Shown in pieces: positions 1 through 12,600 of a stretch of 64,000 nt of DNA (within the stretch, counting starts at the first letter, position 1; each line of letters opens with the position of its first letter). The stretch is taken from NCBI GenBank assembly GCA_963854835.1, contig OY978526.1:45888640-45952639 (forward strand), in the 5' to 3' direction. The notes under the pieces were generated by a model that saw only the letters and a program-made list of their open reading frames with translations, did not search any database and was not told the origin of the DNA. The stretch is from Megamerina dolium (taxonomy: Eukaryota; Arthropoda; Insecta; Diptera; Megamerinidae). A program made the translations under genes and the position numbers.

Positions 1-100
1 AATGCAAGGCTCACAGGCGGGATCTTTCCAGCAATTAATTTATTGGAAAAGCTCACTGAGCTGTGTGATCATAAAAGAAACTATATATATAAATAATATT

Positions 101-229
101 TGGCACTCGGCCGCATGGCCCTTTAGTCGAGCTTCTCTTCTAGTTCTGTCGTGCTTATAAAATTTTGGACAGTATTAGAAGGGACCTACTTACATTAGCC
201 AGTTTCCAACGACAGAACCCTTGTGACAT
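101..229 (-). mobile_element. tRNA-derived SINE, copy A (headless)
   Basis: This is a partial copy of the SINE family that recurs at 6831, 17316, 32721, 47115, 60943 and 61458. It shares the stretches GGACAGTATTAGAAGGGACC and GACAGAACCCTTGTGACAT with them. The element reads on the minus strand, so its 3' end is at 101, next to a short TATATATA-rich tail (about 82-100). The tRNA-like head is missing and the copy stops at about 229, where a mariner relic begins, as expected of a 5'-truncated retroposed copy. Confidence 0.75.
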
Positions 230-235
230 TGTTCT

Positions 236-480
236 TGCCATGATGGAAAATCAATCAATTCTGGGAGCTTGTTTTGAATTTCTGGCTATACTCTGGTTAA
301 TTGTTCACAATAAAGAGCCGAATCAATAGTTTGGACAGGTCGTAGCACTTCATAATGAATAATTTCCTTCCAATCCAATCATACACATAGCATAACCTTA
401 TTGGCCGTCTATTCAGGCTTTGCCATCGTTTGCGATGATTTACAGGCCTTTATTCACGACCTTTCGCGAATTTTATTCTC
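236..480 (-). pseudogene. mariner transposase core fragment
   Basis: Reading the minus strand from about 440 down to 240 gives a peptide with the usual mariner core order: KVMLCV, stop, LDWKEIIHYEVL, RPVQTIDSALYCEQLTRV, stop, PEIQNKLPEL. This matches the family region VMLCVWWDWKGI...YELL...GQTI...Y..QL. At least three in-frame stops are present and neither the N-terminal helix-turn-helix nor the last catalytic region is visible. It is a dead fragment of a cut-and-paste transposase. The left edge touches SINE copy A. I infer the family from remembered motif order, not from a search. Confidence 0.75.
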
Positions 481-2188
481 GAATTTAGTTTATAAATAGC
501 ACCTCTGTTATAGAATGAAGAATAATTGCCACTAGTCTTTTAGCATTTTGGTGCGTCTATTAGCCGAATCCAAAAATTTCTCACTTTATCTGAGATTTAT
601 TAAGCAAAATCTTTCAGATGGCTTTAAAAAAATAAACATTTGTTTTCGTGAAAAAAAAATGCGGTTTGGTTGCTCAAAGCGAGAGTCGACCCCGCAACCC
701 TATGAACAGAATGCCAACCAACTAACCAAGCCAACCAACCATACATATACAAGTATTCATACAAATTTATATAAGTATGTACCTACATTTTTTTAAACTC
801 AAAGAATGCAATAAAGATAATAAAATGAAAACAAATTACCAACATATGTATATGAACATAAACGTTGTAAAAAAAATGCTAACAATATTGTTTTCAACAC
901 TCGTACAAATAATAAATAGTTTAAACATGAAAAGTTACCATATGCACATATTTATGTAGGTACGATTCATACGTGAGCGTGATTATATCGTAATGTTAAC
1001 TTCACATTTTGAACTTTAACCTAGAGTTCAAACGTCTCTGCGTTTTATGTTTTAAGTGGGTTCGTTTCGCTTTTGATTATGGTTAGGTTATCACTTTAGC
1101 TGAACCAAGCAACAACAAAAACTATGCATCCAAAAAGTAAAGTAAACGCAAGGAAGAGCAAGTTACAAATGCCAAATGTTTAGTAGGTATATAGTAGAGG
1201 TATATGTTATCAGTGTGCGAATACCCTTTTCTTTATTTTTTCCGACTTGTATTTACTTTTTCTATTTCTTACTTTCTTTTGTTTCTTTTTTCATATCGAC
1301 TTGTATATGTTCCACACTTTATTTACCGCGAAGTGTTGAATTCAACACTTGTCGACAGTTCTTATTGTCGTCGTCGTCATCCCCAAAGTTGTGTATGCTA
1401 TTGCATCACTATTTTTCTTTTATTTTTCTGTTTCAAAATGGCAACACTTAGAAGATAATACATACAAATACAGAGCTGAGCTCAAGAGAGACATGTAGAA
1501 TAAAAAATTATTTTTAAACAACAAATCGAAAATAAACAAGGAAACGTGTCCTCTTCATGCTTGTCTACTTTTCGTAACTCTTTTTGTTTGAGCTGCAGGA
1601 AGTTGTTTCTTTGTTATATACTCCTTCAAGTAACTTACTCATTTCTTGTAAACTGTATTGTTACAACAGCAACGATAGTGGTAAATACAAATAGTAAATG
1701 TGTGTATTTCAAACAAAAAAAAAAACAATGAACAACAAAAAAACATCAAAAATGATAAAAGGATATAAAAATAAAGAAATTAAATTTATCTAACAATACA
1801 ACTACGCTACTATTGTATCTATGGATGCATGTGTTTTTGTAGCAGCCAAGACGAGAATAATAGAAAGGTTGAAAAATTTAATTTTTTTAAGTGCCTCCCT
1901 TAACCTGACCAATACAAGTACATATACATATACGAATATACAGCTACGTTGTATATTTTTAGTTTCACCTGCCAAATGGTTAAACATTTCTATTCTTCGT
2001 AAGCTTTTTTTACCACTCATTGATCTCAATCTGGACTTGCACCTCTTATTCAACATCAGTACAATGTACCGACTTTAAAAAGCACACATCTTTTTTCGAA
2101 TGGTGTCTGTTAAAGTGGAGTGAATTTGTGTGGACTTTATTTTAATTTTTTTTTGTAATTGAATATGCTTCCATAGTAAATTCTCCGA
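481..2188. other. Non-coding AT-rich stretch
   Basis: I see only short chance open frames, A- and T-runs and fly-like CAACAA/GTCGTC patches (about 1108-1125 and 1366-1380). No protein motif, RNA gene or clear transposon boundary was recognised. Confidence 0.5.
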
Positions 2189-2324
<136 letters not shown>

Positions 2325-2337
2325 GGAACCACTAAAT

Positions 2338-4236
2338 GTGTGTCAACTCAATATTCACCACAGCAAAGCAGCATCAGCAATGATGGTGCGGAGCTTCGAT
2401 GAGGATGAGCTTGACATTGCACTGGTTCAGGAGCCCTGGATTCTTCATGGAAGGATCAAAGGCCTATCTGCACAAAAGACCACTTTGTTTTATCCACAAA
2501 CAGAGGGGAAGTTGAGGACATGCATTTTAGTTAGACATGGGATACGTGCGATTCTAATGTCTAACTTGTGTTCACCGGATCTCACAGTAGTGAGAATAGG
2601 TGACGGTGCGGGATCATTTATGATCGCATCAGCATACCTTCCATACGATTCTCCAGACGAACCACCTTCGAGAGAGGTGGAAGCTCTAGTGAGATTCTGT
2701 GATGGTAAGGGGGTTGGTCTGATCTTAGGCTGCGATGCCAATGCGCACAGTTTTGTGTGGGGCAGCAGTAATGAAAACTATAGAGGAGAGTGTCTACTCG
2801 AATTTATAGAAAGATTTGGTCTACAAGTTGCCAATAGGGGAACAGAACCGACCTTTGTCGACGCACGTCGTTGCGAGGTTATTGATGTTACTCTGACGAA
2901 TGTCAAAATGTTGGATAGGATTTTGGACTGGAGGGTTGTGGATAGACTAACCATGTCGGACCACAGGGCCATTCAGTTTGGGATTACGTCCGATAAAAGA
3001 CATAGGAACGACTGTAGAATGGTAAGGATACCGAAACGAACGGATTGTACAAGGTACTGCGAAGTTCTTGAGGAATTATTGCCAAGGAGGTTTAAGAGAC
3101 CTAGAACAACTGCAGATGTTGAGTATCAGGTGAGGGCTATCAGCTCAGCCATGATCAAAGCATTTGAAGCTTCATGTCCTCTGACGGTAGTGGACGAAGG
3201 AGATCCCACTCCATGGTGGAATGGGGAACTGGAATCCATGAAAAAGGAGACAAGGAAGGCTTTTAATCGTCACATGAGAGGGGACCCCAACGCATGGGAC
3301 GACTACAAGTCAAAGAAAAGGGAGCTGAAGAAGACTCTACGCAACCGTAAAAGGAAAACGTGGAGGGAATTTTGCTCAAATATGCAAGATATGACCGATG
3401 TATGTAGATTACAGAGGATCATATCAAAGGACCCGGTGTCAAAGTTGGGATTAATTCGCAAAACGAATGGATCCTTTACAGAGACAATCGGAGAGTCACT
3501 GAAATACCTGATGGAGGTGCATTTTCCAGGAAGCTTTAGATCGGAAGATCCTTGGGAAGCCACCCGCAAGGGTGCAAACAGGAATGAAAGATTGGAAGCT
3601 GAAAGGATAGTCACCAGAGATGGAGTGATAAACGCCATTAAGCGTTTCTCTCCATTCAAAACAGCGGGTACAGATGGGATATTTCCAGCCCTACTTCAGT
3701 GGGGAGCAGAAGCTCTGGTAGACAGGCTTCTGGGAATATTTATTACTTGCCTGGCTACAGGATATATCCCGACTCAATGGAGAGAGACTAAGGTTGTCTT
3801 TCTTCCAAAGCCGGGAAAAAGGGACTACTCAGAGGCTAAATCTTTCCGGCCGGTTAGCTTGACCTCCTTTCTGCTTAAATGTATGGAAGGAGAACTGGCG
3901 GACTACATGGAAGGGACAACGCTTCTGACAAAACCACTGAGCAGGTGTCAGCACGCGTACAGAGCTGGCAAATCCACTGAAACGGCCCTGCACGAACTCG
4001 TTCGCGTAGCGGAGAGGGAACTGTCTTGTGGAGGGATATCTATGTCTACTTTTATGGATATAGAAGGTGCCTTCGATAAGATTGGTTTCGATAAGCTAAG
4101 GATGGCCCTTGCTTCTCGTGAAGTCAGCCCAACCATTATAAGGTGGGTGGACAGCATGCTGAGGAAAAGGGCAATAAACTTTCAAAATGGGAGTTACAGA
4201 CTCAGAGGTAGGGTAGTCAAAGGGTGTCCACAGGGG
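2338..4236 (+). pseudogene. LINE ORF2, endonuclease and first half of reverse transcriptase
   Basis: This segment holds the endonuclease that nicks target DNA and the first part of the reverse transcriptase for target-primed reverse transcription. The frame starts at ATG 2338 with INIHHSKAAS-like wording (here LNIHHSKAAS), typical of LOA-type EN starts. Catalytic EN residues are visible: Glu32 in QEPW, Asp133 and Asn135 in GCDANAH, and Asp208-His209 in MSDHRA. A basic linker follows, then RT blocks TDGIFPALLQWG, PKPGKRDYSEAKSFRPVSL and motif A FMDIEGAFDK with catalytic Asp574. The frame breaks at GCPQG: the family continues GGVLSP, but one G is lost from a G run at about 4233-4237 and the downstream RT continues in another frame. 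No in-frame stop precedes the break. Confidence 0.9.
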
Positions 4237-5981
4237 GAGTATTATCGCCCATCCTTTGGAACATCACGGTCGATTCCCTACTTCAGCTTCTGGACTCAAA
4301 AGGCATACACACCGTCGGGTATGCAGATGACATAGCGGTAACGGTGAGCGGTAAGTTCCTGGACACTATTTATGATACCATGAGAGGTGCACTCAAAATG
4401 GTTGAAGGATGGTGCACGGAACAAGGTCTCTCTGTAAATGCTAGTAAGTCGGAAACAGTACTCTTTACTAAAAGGAGGACTGGACTAACAATAGACCCTC
4501 TTAGGCTTTTTGGATCGAACATCAACGTATCCAAGGAAGTAAAGTATCTAGGTGTCATCCTGGATAACAAGCTGACTTGGAATAGTCACGTCGATGACAA
4601 GATTCAGAAGGGCAAGCGGGTATTGCATCAGTGTAAGAGAGTGTTCGGTCTCATGTGGGGAATCACTCCCAGAGCAGCGCACTGGATCTACACAACGATG
4701 GTCAGACCCTTAATAACATATGCTGCTGTGGTCTGGTGGCCTAAGGTCACCCAAAAGACCGCGAAAAGCAAGTTAGATAGGGTACAAAGAATGGCTTGTA
4801 TTGGGATTACCGGAGCTATCCGGACGACCCCAGTAGAAGCATTGGAAGTTTTTCTCGGGCTGCTGCCGTTGGACTGGCATATTATGAAGTCAGCGGCATT
4901 AACAGCATTACGTCTGAAGACAACCTATAATTGGTATGGATTCGGCACAGAGAGGGGGCACAGGGGCATCCTGTCACTGCTATATAGCAGTGTAAAGGAG
5001 TCGCAGATGCCAATGGAGGGAATGGGTAGGCTGAAGATGACTGAAAAGTCACACAGAACACTCATTGAAGACGGCCTCACACATGATGTATGTGAGGAAA
5101 ATGACATCAGTATTTTTACAGATGGTTCATTAATGGAAGGCTGAGCGGGTGCTGGAATCTTCTCTAAAGAGTTGGGACTGGCATGCACTCTGAATCTGGG
5201 AAGATACGTATCGGTATACCAAGCAGAAATGCTAGGTCTAATGCATGCGTTAGACCATCTACTGGATGGAAAGGTGCAAGGTAAGAAAATCTTGCTAGCA
5301 CTCGATAACCAGGCGGTGGTCAGGCGGCTGCAACAACCTACGGTATCTTCTAAGTTTGCGCTCGAATGTGTTCAGAAACTTAATGGGTGTGCTCGTAGTA
5401 ATGCGATTACTCTTATGTGGGTGAAGGGACACATTGGTATAGAACAGAATGAAGCTGCAGACTCCTTGGCTAGACAAGGATCTGAAGCTGAATTTTATGG
5501 ACCGGAACCAGTAGTTGCTCTCAGCAGCGGGACGGTGAAGGCAAAGGTCGAAGAGTGGATAAAGAAACTTCATCTCACGAGATGGGAGAACTTATCTACT
5601 TGTAGACAGGCAAAGGCTTCGTTGAGGCTATCAAAGGGCAGTGAATCGGGGAGGGCTCTCAGTCTAGGACGAATGACTCTAAGCTGGTTGACTGCATTAA
5701 TAACTGGGCATGGCAATTTCAGGTACCACCTCAGCAAGATGGGTCTTGTTGATGGGGAGGATGCTGATATTTGCAGATTATGCATGGAAGAGGCAGAGAC
5801 AGCGGCGCACATAGTGTGCCAGTGTCCTGCACTGGCAAGCAGGAGGTTGTCCACACTGGGTCGCCAATTTATTGATGAACTCGAAATGTGGAACATACCC
5901 CACAAAGAGATGCTTGAAATAACGCGTGATGTTATTATGAGGAAGGAAGTAGAAGAATTCTGCAACCGAACAAATAATTAA
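4224..5981 (+). pseudogene. LINE ORF2, rest of RT, RNase H and CCHC tail
   Basis: This is the same ORF2 after the frameshift. It begins with GGVLSPILWN, then the RT active site YADD (codons from 4320), the KSETVLFTKRR block and YLGVILDNKLTW. The RNase H keeps all four acidic residues: D in FTDGS (5121), E in QAEM (5226), D in LALDNQ (5304) and D in NEAADSLAR (5460). One TGA at 5142-5144 interrupts it just after FTDGSLMEG and the same frame resumes with AGAGIFSKE. The C-terminal motif is CRLCMEEAETAAHIVCQCP, a C-C-H-C finger found at the end of many insect LINE ORF2 proteins. The natural stop is TAA at 5979. Confidence 0.9.
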
Positions 5982-6044
5982 CACACGATTTGAGGGACGA
6001 AAAGGGACCCATATAAGTGGTCTGATTCGGCTAATCCCTAAATT

Positions 6045-6060
6045 TATAAATATATATATA

Positions 6061-6143
<83 letters not shown>

Positions 6144-6158
6144 CATATATATATACAT
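6045..6158. repeat. (TA)n tract, 3' tail/flank of LOA-like LINE
   Basis: An interrupted (TA)n starts directly at the end of the LINE 3' UTR (AATTTATAAATATATATA) and is punctuated by TATACATA units. It takes the place of the usual poly(A) tail. Confidence 0.95.
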
Positions 6159-6172
6159 ACCCTGCAAACAAT

Positions 6173-6206
6173 GCGACTGGTCCGGGATGTATCCGGGATC
6201 AGTCGC
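6173..6206. repeat. Inverted repeat (GCGACTG...CAGTCGC)
   Basis: GCGACTG at 6173 pairs with CAGTCGC ending at 6206, and TCC/GGA pairs extend the arms around a short loop. A second small palindrome, TTATACCCG-AA-CGGGTATAA, lies at 6306-6325. Both sit just beyond the LINE tail. Their function is unknown; they could be the edge of another repeat. Confidence 0.6.
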
Positions 6207-6347
6207 AAAGGAATATGCGACTAATCGCACTTTTGATCTCTTTATATGGAGTGAACGGTTCCCTTTTGTTCGAGCATGACCTATGAAGAGACCAATTGTA
6301 CCCTTTTATACCCGAACGGGTATAAATGTAGATTAGTACGGTTAGAA

Positions 6348-6556
6348 ATTTTCATTCAATGCATTATAATTCTTAATTATATTTTCTTTTCAATTATTTG
6401 ACAATTTACCCATTCTTGCTCTTCGAAAGAAAATAATTTATTTTCATTAACTGTATTATAATTCTCATGTAAAAAAAAATTATTTTTTTTTAAGCGTACA
6501 GAGTAAGATGAAACAATTTATTTTCATTCATTGCATTATAATTTCCGATTCATGTA
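6348..6556 (+). repeat. Three degenerate ~90-bp repeats
   Basis: The block ATTTTCATT-(6 bases)-TATTATAATT or CATTATAATT recurs at 6348, 6440 and 6530, preceded in the last two by AATAATTT or ACAATTTA. The spacings are 92 and 90 bp, which points to a small decayed tandem array. No coding content was seen. Confidence 0.55.
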
Positions 6557-6671
6557 TTTCAAATATAAATGTACAAATAAAATTTACGTATTTTCTCTTC
6601 TCGGTTTCGAACCTGGGTATCCAAATATCGTTTGTTTTGCTATAGTATATTCTATAGCCGTCGCTCTAACG

Positions 6672-7175
<504 letters not shown>

Positions 7176-7182
7176 AGGTATA

Positions 7183-7211
7183 CTCGACTTTTACTCGAAC
7201 ATATTTTTACG

Positions 7212-7222
<11 letters not shown>
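7183..7222 (+). repeat. 40-bp direct repeat, copy 1
   Basis: Begins CTCGACTTTTACTCGAACAT and matches 8006-8045 at 39 of 40 positions, the only change being C to T near its end. It leads straight into the (TA)n tract at 7214. Confidence 0.95.
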
Positions 7223-7279
<57 letters not shown>

Positions 7280-7282
7280 TAT

Positions 7283-7331
<49 letters not shown>
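7214..7331. repeat. (TA)n microsatellite
   Basis: About 118 bp of interrupted TA repeat, 40 bp from the head of SINE copy B and immediately after direct repeat copy 1. Confidence 0.95.
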
Positions 7332-7334
<3 letters not shown>

Positions 7335-7379
7335 TATATTATGTAAATAGCAAATATTCATTCAAAATGTCCGCCTTCT

Positions 7380-7580
7380 GCCTTCACTCACGGCTTAAGT
7401 CGGCTGGCCAATCGCCAATACATTACGTACATTTTGTGGCAAACTATGTACTCTAAAACTGTCTACTATAATCTAGCGGGTTCAAATCAGGACTGCTAGA
7501 GGGCTATTCTTCAGAGGAAATGAATACTGGCAAATTGTTTTAGAACCAGGATTCGGTCATTTCAGCTTAGATCACCTATT
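7380..7580 (-). pseudogene. Tc1-like transposase C-terminal fragment
   Basis: Minus strand translation from about 7575 downward gives AEMTESWF, stop, NNLPVFISSEE, stop, PSSSPDLNPLDYS. This is the Tc1-family order HKAKM...WL..N...FIS...WPPSSPDLNPLDYS that carries the second and third catalytic region. Stops and frameshifts make it non-functional. After this block the match fades at about 7380. The surrounding 7335-8005 shows no other motif. It lies inside the pair of 40-bp direct repeats. Confidence 0.7.
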
Positions 7581-8005
7581 CGGCCATGGGAATCTTATCT
7601 TTCCTTACCCTATAAATGATGAAAGTTAATGATTGTTAAATATTTCTTGCACATGAAACAATTTTTCATTGGTAAACATAATTTTTCTGTGCAAGCAGCG
7701 TGCTTCACCGTTGTATTTGTCTATCCCATTTTTTTAAAGCTGGAGTCAACAAATGTCTGGTACGACGTTACAGCTGCCATGCAGAATGGCATGTACTGTA
7801 TGGATTATGGCCAGTTAGATACCAGAAAATACCAGAGTACCTTCGAAACGATCTACAAATTAAAAATCAATTTAAAAAGATAATAATTTATTTAGCAATA
7901 ATTATTTATTATTATGAGTTTCAGCATTTTCTTAAATGCTGGATTTTATTTCAAACGAATCACTAATGCAAACCATTTTGTATTTGCAATTTCTTTTGGC
8001 TAAAG

Positions 8006-8045
8006 CTCGACTTTTACTCGAACATATTTTTACGTATTTTTTATA
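8006..8045 (+). repeat. 40-bp direct repeat, copy 2
   Basis: Second copy of the repeat at 7183-7222, 823 bp downstream in the same orientation, with one mismatch. Here it is followed by ordinary AT-rich DNA, not by (TA)n. Confidence 0.95.
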
Positions 8046-8807
8046 ATTTCTTTTTATTTTATTTAATTTTTTATTTTTGCTTGTGACAGTGAACAAACAA
8101 TTCTTGTTATTATGCGCACTTGTACGACAAAGTTTTTATTGTCTTGTTCACCTTCTCTCGCCGATTTAATGCATTTATGTAACAGATTGTCAAAGCGTTC
8201 CTTTAAATTATTTCTTCGCCGATTTTCTTCTCATGTATTTGTATGTAGTTTAAACTTTATTTTAGTTGTTCCTACATCTACATACTAAGTAAAATAAAGT
8301 TTGTTCGTTTTAGTGGCAACAAAAGTGTGAAAACTAGATTCAATTCAGCCATGCTCGTTGGTATACACAATGTGGTACTTATGTGGTTGTTGGTGAAAAA
8401 AATGGGCGTTACAAATAAGATATTCATGGTGGTATGTGCTGGGTTTATGCACCTCTACACAAATGTACCTACATTTAGGTACAACTACCTTACTTATACG
8501 CCTTCTAGTACAAGAAAATAAAAATTATACGGAATATGAACAAATAAGACCAAAGTGTAACTTGTGCAGAAGTTAGTCGAAATATTAGTGTAAATAAATA
8601 AAATAGAAGTAGCAGAGAGGAAAGTCGAAAAAAAAATCATCAGAAAAAACACAAACTTTACAACTTCAATAAAAAGTTTTATGCGGTGTTTGTTATGTTG
8701 TTTGTATAAGTTTTTGAGAAAATTATTGATTTTTAAATAGCTTTGTGCTACAGTTTTATAAATAAATTATATACATATAATATTTGGTCCAACGATTTCA
8801 AGACCGA
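8046..8807. other. Non-coding stretch before foldback arm
   Basis: AT-rich DNA with only short chance frames. I see no transposon motif or RNA gene. Confidence 0.45.
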
Positions 8808-9676
8808 TTTTTATACCCTGCATAATGCAATATGCAAGGTATATTCATTTCGGTCAGATGTTTGTGTCCACTTGAAGGAATCTTCTGAGATATAGAAAAG
8901 TATATATATTCGTGATAACCGTCGCTTAAATTTTCGATTTAACGATGTCCGTCCGTCCGTCCGTCCGTCTGTCTGTCACCTGGCTGGTTCGCACGAAAAC
9001 TTGAGCAAATATTGAGCTATTTTGACGAAATTTGGCAGAAGTAACCTTTGATCCAAGGGTACGGGGGGATTGATATTGGGCATGATCGGTCAATAGCCAC
9101 GCCCACACCAAGCATTCAAAGCGACTAACCTCAAAATTTTCAAAATCTTTAAATTCCTATAACTCACTTAATATACCACCTGGAACAACAATATTTGGCA
9201 CAAGAGTACCATTATACTACTACATAACCTTGCTAAAAATAGGCTAGCCACGCCTATTTTTTATAGTAGCTCCCATACAAAGTGTCTGTACTTCTTTTAA
9301 ATTGAAACAGCTGTAACTTCTACAATTTTCTGTCCAGAATAACCATAATTGACACTTAGATTAACATGGCAGTCGGAAATAATGTGGCAGAAAATCAGTG
9401 TACCACGCCTACTCTTTCATAGGTCTCCCATACAAAGTCGAGGGAATTAAACAAAGATTTTAAGCTCCATATCTTACAAACGATTTAGCGTAGAATAACG
9501 AGATTTAAGATGTGGATTAGAATTTTAGAGCATATATACTCACAAGAAATGGGCGCGCCACGCCCACTGTTGATAGTAGCCCCCATACAAAATGACCGAA
9601 TTTCTTTTAAATTGAAATAGCTGTAACTTCTGCATCCTTCTTTCTAGAACAATCATAATTATCACTTATTTCTATT
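8808..9676 (+). mobile_element. Foldback-like element, left inverted arm
   Basis: The arm begins TTTTTATACCCTGCATAATG and is the reverse complement, at roughly 90% by eye, of the sequence ending at 14846. Landmarks repeat in mirror order: the palindromic TGCATAATGCAATATGCA end, a (GTCC)n/(GTCT)n run at about 8946-8977, CATGATCGGTCAATAGCCACGCCC near 9080, and modules with CACGCCTA or CACGCCCA followed by TAGTAGCTCCCATACAAAG. The ordered match to the right arm fades near 9676. No transposase ORF is inside. Confidence 0.8.
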
Positions 9677-12600
9677 TCTATTTTAATTTAGTATGCATCT
9701 GTAGTCCGCCAGAAACATTTAAACGAGTTAGCGAGACGATATTTTAAAAAATTTCCCGGGGCGAGTTTCTAAAACTTCAAACGCGTTTATCTCTAAACGA
9801 CATTTTGTAAACTGGTGGGACATATCACGCTTGCAGTTTTCAACCGATTTTGATGAAACCTTGAAAACTTATCGAGAATTTAATTCTTCATCGAAATACT
9901 GGATGGGATTTTTGATATTTTATAATTTGGATTTTAAAAGCACGATTTTGAGGCAAATTTTAGAGGTAAAAAATTCACATTTTTTTATAAATAGCCACCA
10001 TTTTCGTAAAAATTAACTTTTTGAAAAACGGCTTCAGTATTTCAGTGCGAAATTATATGGAGAATAACCTGCCTATCTAAATTTGAAGGAAATACAATAG
10101 ATTAATGCAAATTTTTATGCAAAGTACAAATATTAAGATATATATCAAATAGTACTAAATACAATTTTGTACTAACTAACAAAATTTAATTGATAAGCAC
10201 TTGCACAATTTCTAAAATGGCACTTTTGAATAAAAATTTATTACAATTGACCGCGACATTCATTTATAACGGAACATTTTTTGACAATAGAAGCTATGTT
10301 TATCGACGTAGTTCAAACTATAACCTTAGATGGCAGTTTTGAAATATAGGCTCAGATGATTGCCGTGGAGAAAAGAGGCTGCCGGAAAATTCAAAAAACT
10401 GACGAACTTTCAGCGTAGAATAACTATATTTAATTTGTGGATTAATATTGCAGAGATAATTAGATTTAAAAAGCCTCGTAACTTGTTTTTATGTTTAAAC
10501 CGCCATATCTTTACCAGCTGTCAGCTTAAAACAACCATATTGAACACGAAGTTTGATATTGTCGTTTGTAATAAACTTGTGAGAAACCAGAGGACCACAC
10601 CTACTATAATACTTAATACTTATCAAAGTCGCGGAATTATCTTCAACTTTAAAACCCCTCTAACATACAAAATACTTCACTTAAAACAACCATATTTTAG
10701 TTGTAGATTAGTATTAAAGGCAGAAATTATTCCTCAAAAAATTGATGAGGCACAAAGTAGTTACAAAAAGGTGGTTATGTATCTGCTTCTAATCTTGAGA
10801 ACTAAGTATGGCAAATCTTAGAGTTATGCTAAAAATGGTACTTGCTTACATATTTCTTTGAAATCTACATCTATCATTGATAGTTAAATTTATTAGATGT
10901 TTTCAAGATTGTCCTTTCGGGCTTTTCAGAGTGTACAATGATAAACCTTATTTAAACGTCTTCCAATACGACCACTCATAAATTCAAGCATTAATGCTTT
11001 GCTTTCCATTGTTAAATATTGATTGTGTAGTAAGTACATATTTGTATGTGTGTATACACATGTTTATATATACAATACTACATTTTATTAATAGTCCAAA
11101 AAGTAGGCCAAACAAATTTGTTCGTTGCCGATAGGTATTGAGTTGAAATCGAAAACGAAAATGTTGTTAAAGATATAAATTAAATGAAGTACAACAAATT
11201 TACCAATTATAATGACAAAATATATGTATTCATATACGAGTATGTTTGCATATAAACTTGTGGAATTAGGATAATAAATACAAGTGTAGCTCTTGTAATA
11301 TATAAGTACATTTATATCAAAGTATGTACATATAATGTGTGATTATAACATTTGTGGTATGCAAAGCGATTTGTGCTGCATTTGCAACGAAGCATAAGTA
11401 TTTACATATATATGTTCGTGCCTACTATCTTGCAGTCATTTAAATAAAATCACATTCCATTCAAACACACTGCGCAACAACACAATTACCAACTGTTACA
11501 GCAATTACAATAGTTAATCGAGTTGTTATTGTTGTTGAAAATATTTCGTGTCGACAATTCTTGTTGGAATCACACCATTCTTTTTCACCCATTCAACCTC
11601 TCAAGGCAGACTATTTGGTAGGTCTTTAAAAGAGAACGATACAGAGGGAGCATGATAGTTAAATATATAATTTTATCTTAATTATTGATCATTATACACA
11701 TATTCGTACTCGTACTCATACATATGTAACATATATATATACATAATGAAATGATATGCATAGAGTGTGTGTGAGTGTGAATGTGACTTGTATTAAATCA
11801 GTACGTAAATGATTTTTGTTTTGTTTGCTTATTGTTTATTTTATAGAAAATATGAACTACAAAAATATACCACTCGTTTAAATTACATATCGCTCATACG
11901 TTCCGCATACCCTACATTCTCTACATCCTACTTACCTATACTTACAATACACATTTGTATGCGTGTCAAAAGTGACAGACATAATAATATCATGTATGTC
12001 TGAAATAGTTATGTGTGTTCTGTTGTGTATGTAATTTTACTTGCAACTTGATTTGCGTTTTGGCGTCACTTACGAACCTAAAAAGGCACTGATTGACTGA
12101 CTAAGCAGCAGCAGCAAATGTCAATGTCATTGAATGTTATGTCAAGCGTGCTCCGAAGTGTCAAATTTATGTAGTTTCGTTTCTTTGTGTGTTCGCCTGA
12201 GCATATTACACATTTATGGCTCATTGGCGAATTCGTGCTTAGGATGTTGATGTTGTTGTTGATGTTGCCAGGGTGATTTCGGTGTTGGAATTGTTTATTA
12301 ATGTACTTATATATGTTTTATATATGTTTACCCTTGAAACTTTTACTTTCCTGTTGCTCGTCTCATTTGGATAGATATCCATATTTACTTGATTCTAATA
12401 CATATATCACACTTTACACATTGTTGGTGGGGGGAATAAACTAAATGGCAATGTTGTTCCATGAAAAATTTCTAAGTTGACGAAATACAATACTCGTAGA
12501 TAAATAGTGAACCCTAGCGGACTACTAGTAAAATGAAATTGAATTCTAACGTAGACATTCCTTTAACTAATTAAATGGAAATTGATGAAGACTTGTAATA

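Larger units (their letters stand above)
2325..6047 (+). mobile_element. LOA/I-type non-LTR retrotransposon, nearly full ORF2
   Basis: A 3.7-kb LINE carries, in order, an apurinic-like endonuclease, a reverse transcriptase, an RNase H and a C-terminal CCHC motif. This is the ORF2 layout of LOA- and I-type elements; R1 and Jockey elements usually lack RNase H. No ORF1 (gag-like, zinc knuckles) precedes it, because the EN domain begins within 15 bp of the (TA)n tract. The copy is therefore 5'-truncated or belongs to an ORF1-less type. The 3' UTR after the stop at 5979-5981 is only about 60 bp and passes into (TA)n without a poly(A) tail. Two lesions break the frame: a one-base loss in a G run near 4235 and a TGA at 5142. 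So few lesions suggest a young insertion. Confidence 0.9.

Noticed and set aside
4224..4240. Programmed ribosomal frameshift in the LINE RT
   Set aside because: The shift falls inside conserved RT motif B, where the family is continuous, so a simple base loss in a G run is the better explanation.
7183..8045. 40-bp repeat as the target-site duplication of SINE copy B
   Set aside because: Copy B (6831-7175) lies entirely outside the interval bounded by the two repeat copies.
8946..8977. (GTCC)n run as a telomeric or CRISPR-like repeat
   Set aside because: It is a simple tetranucleotide run mirrored in the other foldback arm, without spacers.
10360..10821. 153-codon open frame as a gene
   Set aside because: It overlies diverged foldback-type modules, has no motif and no codon bias.
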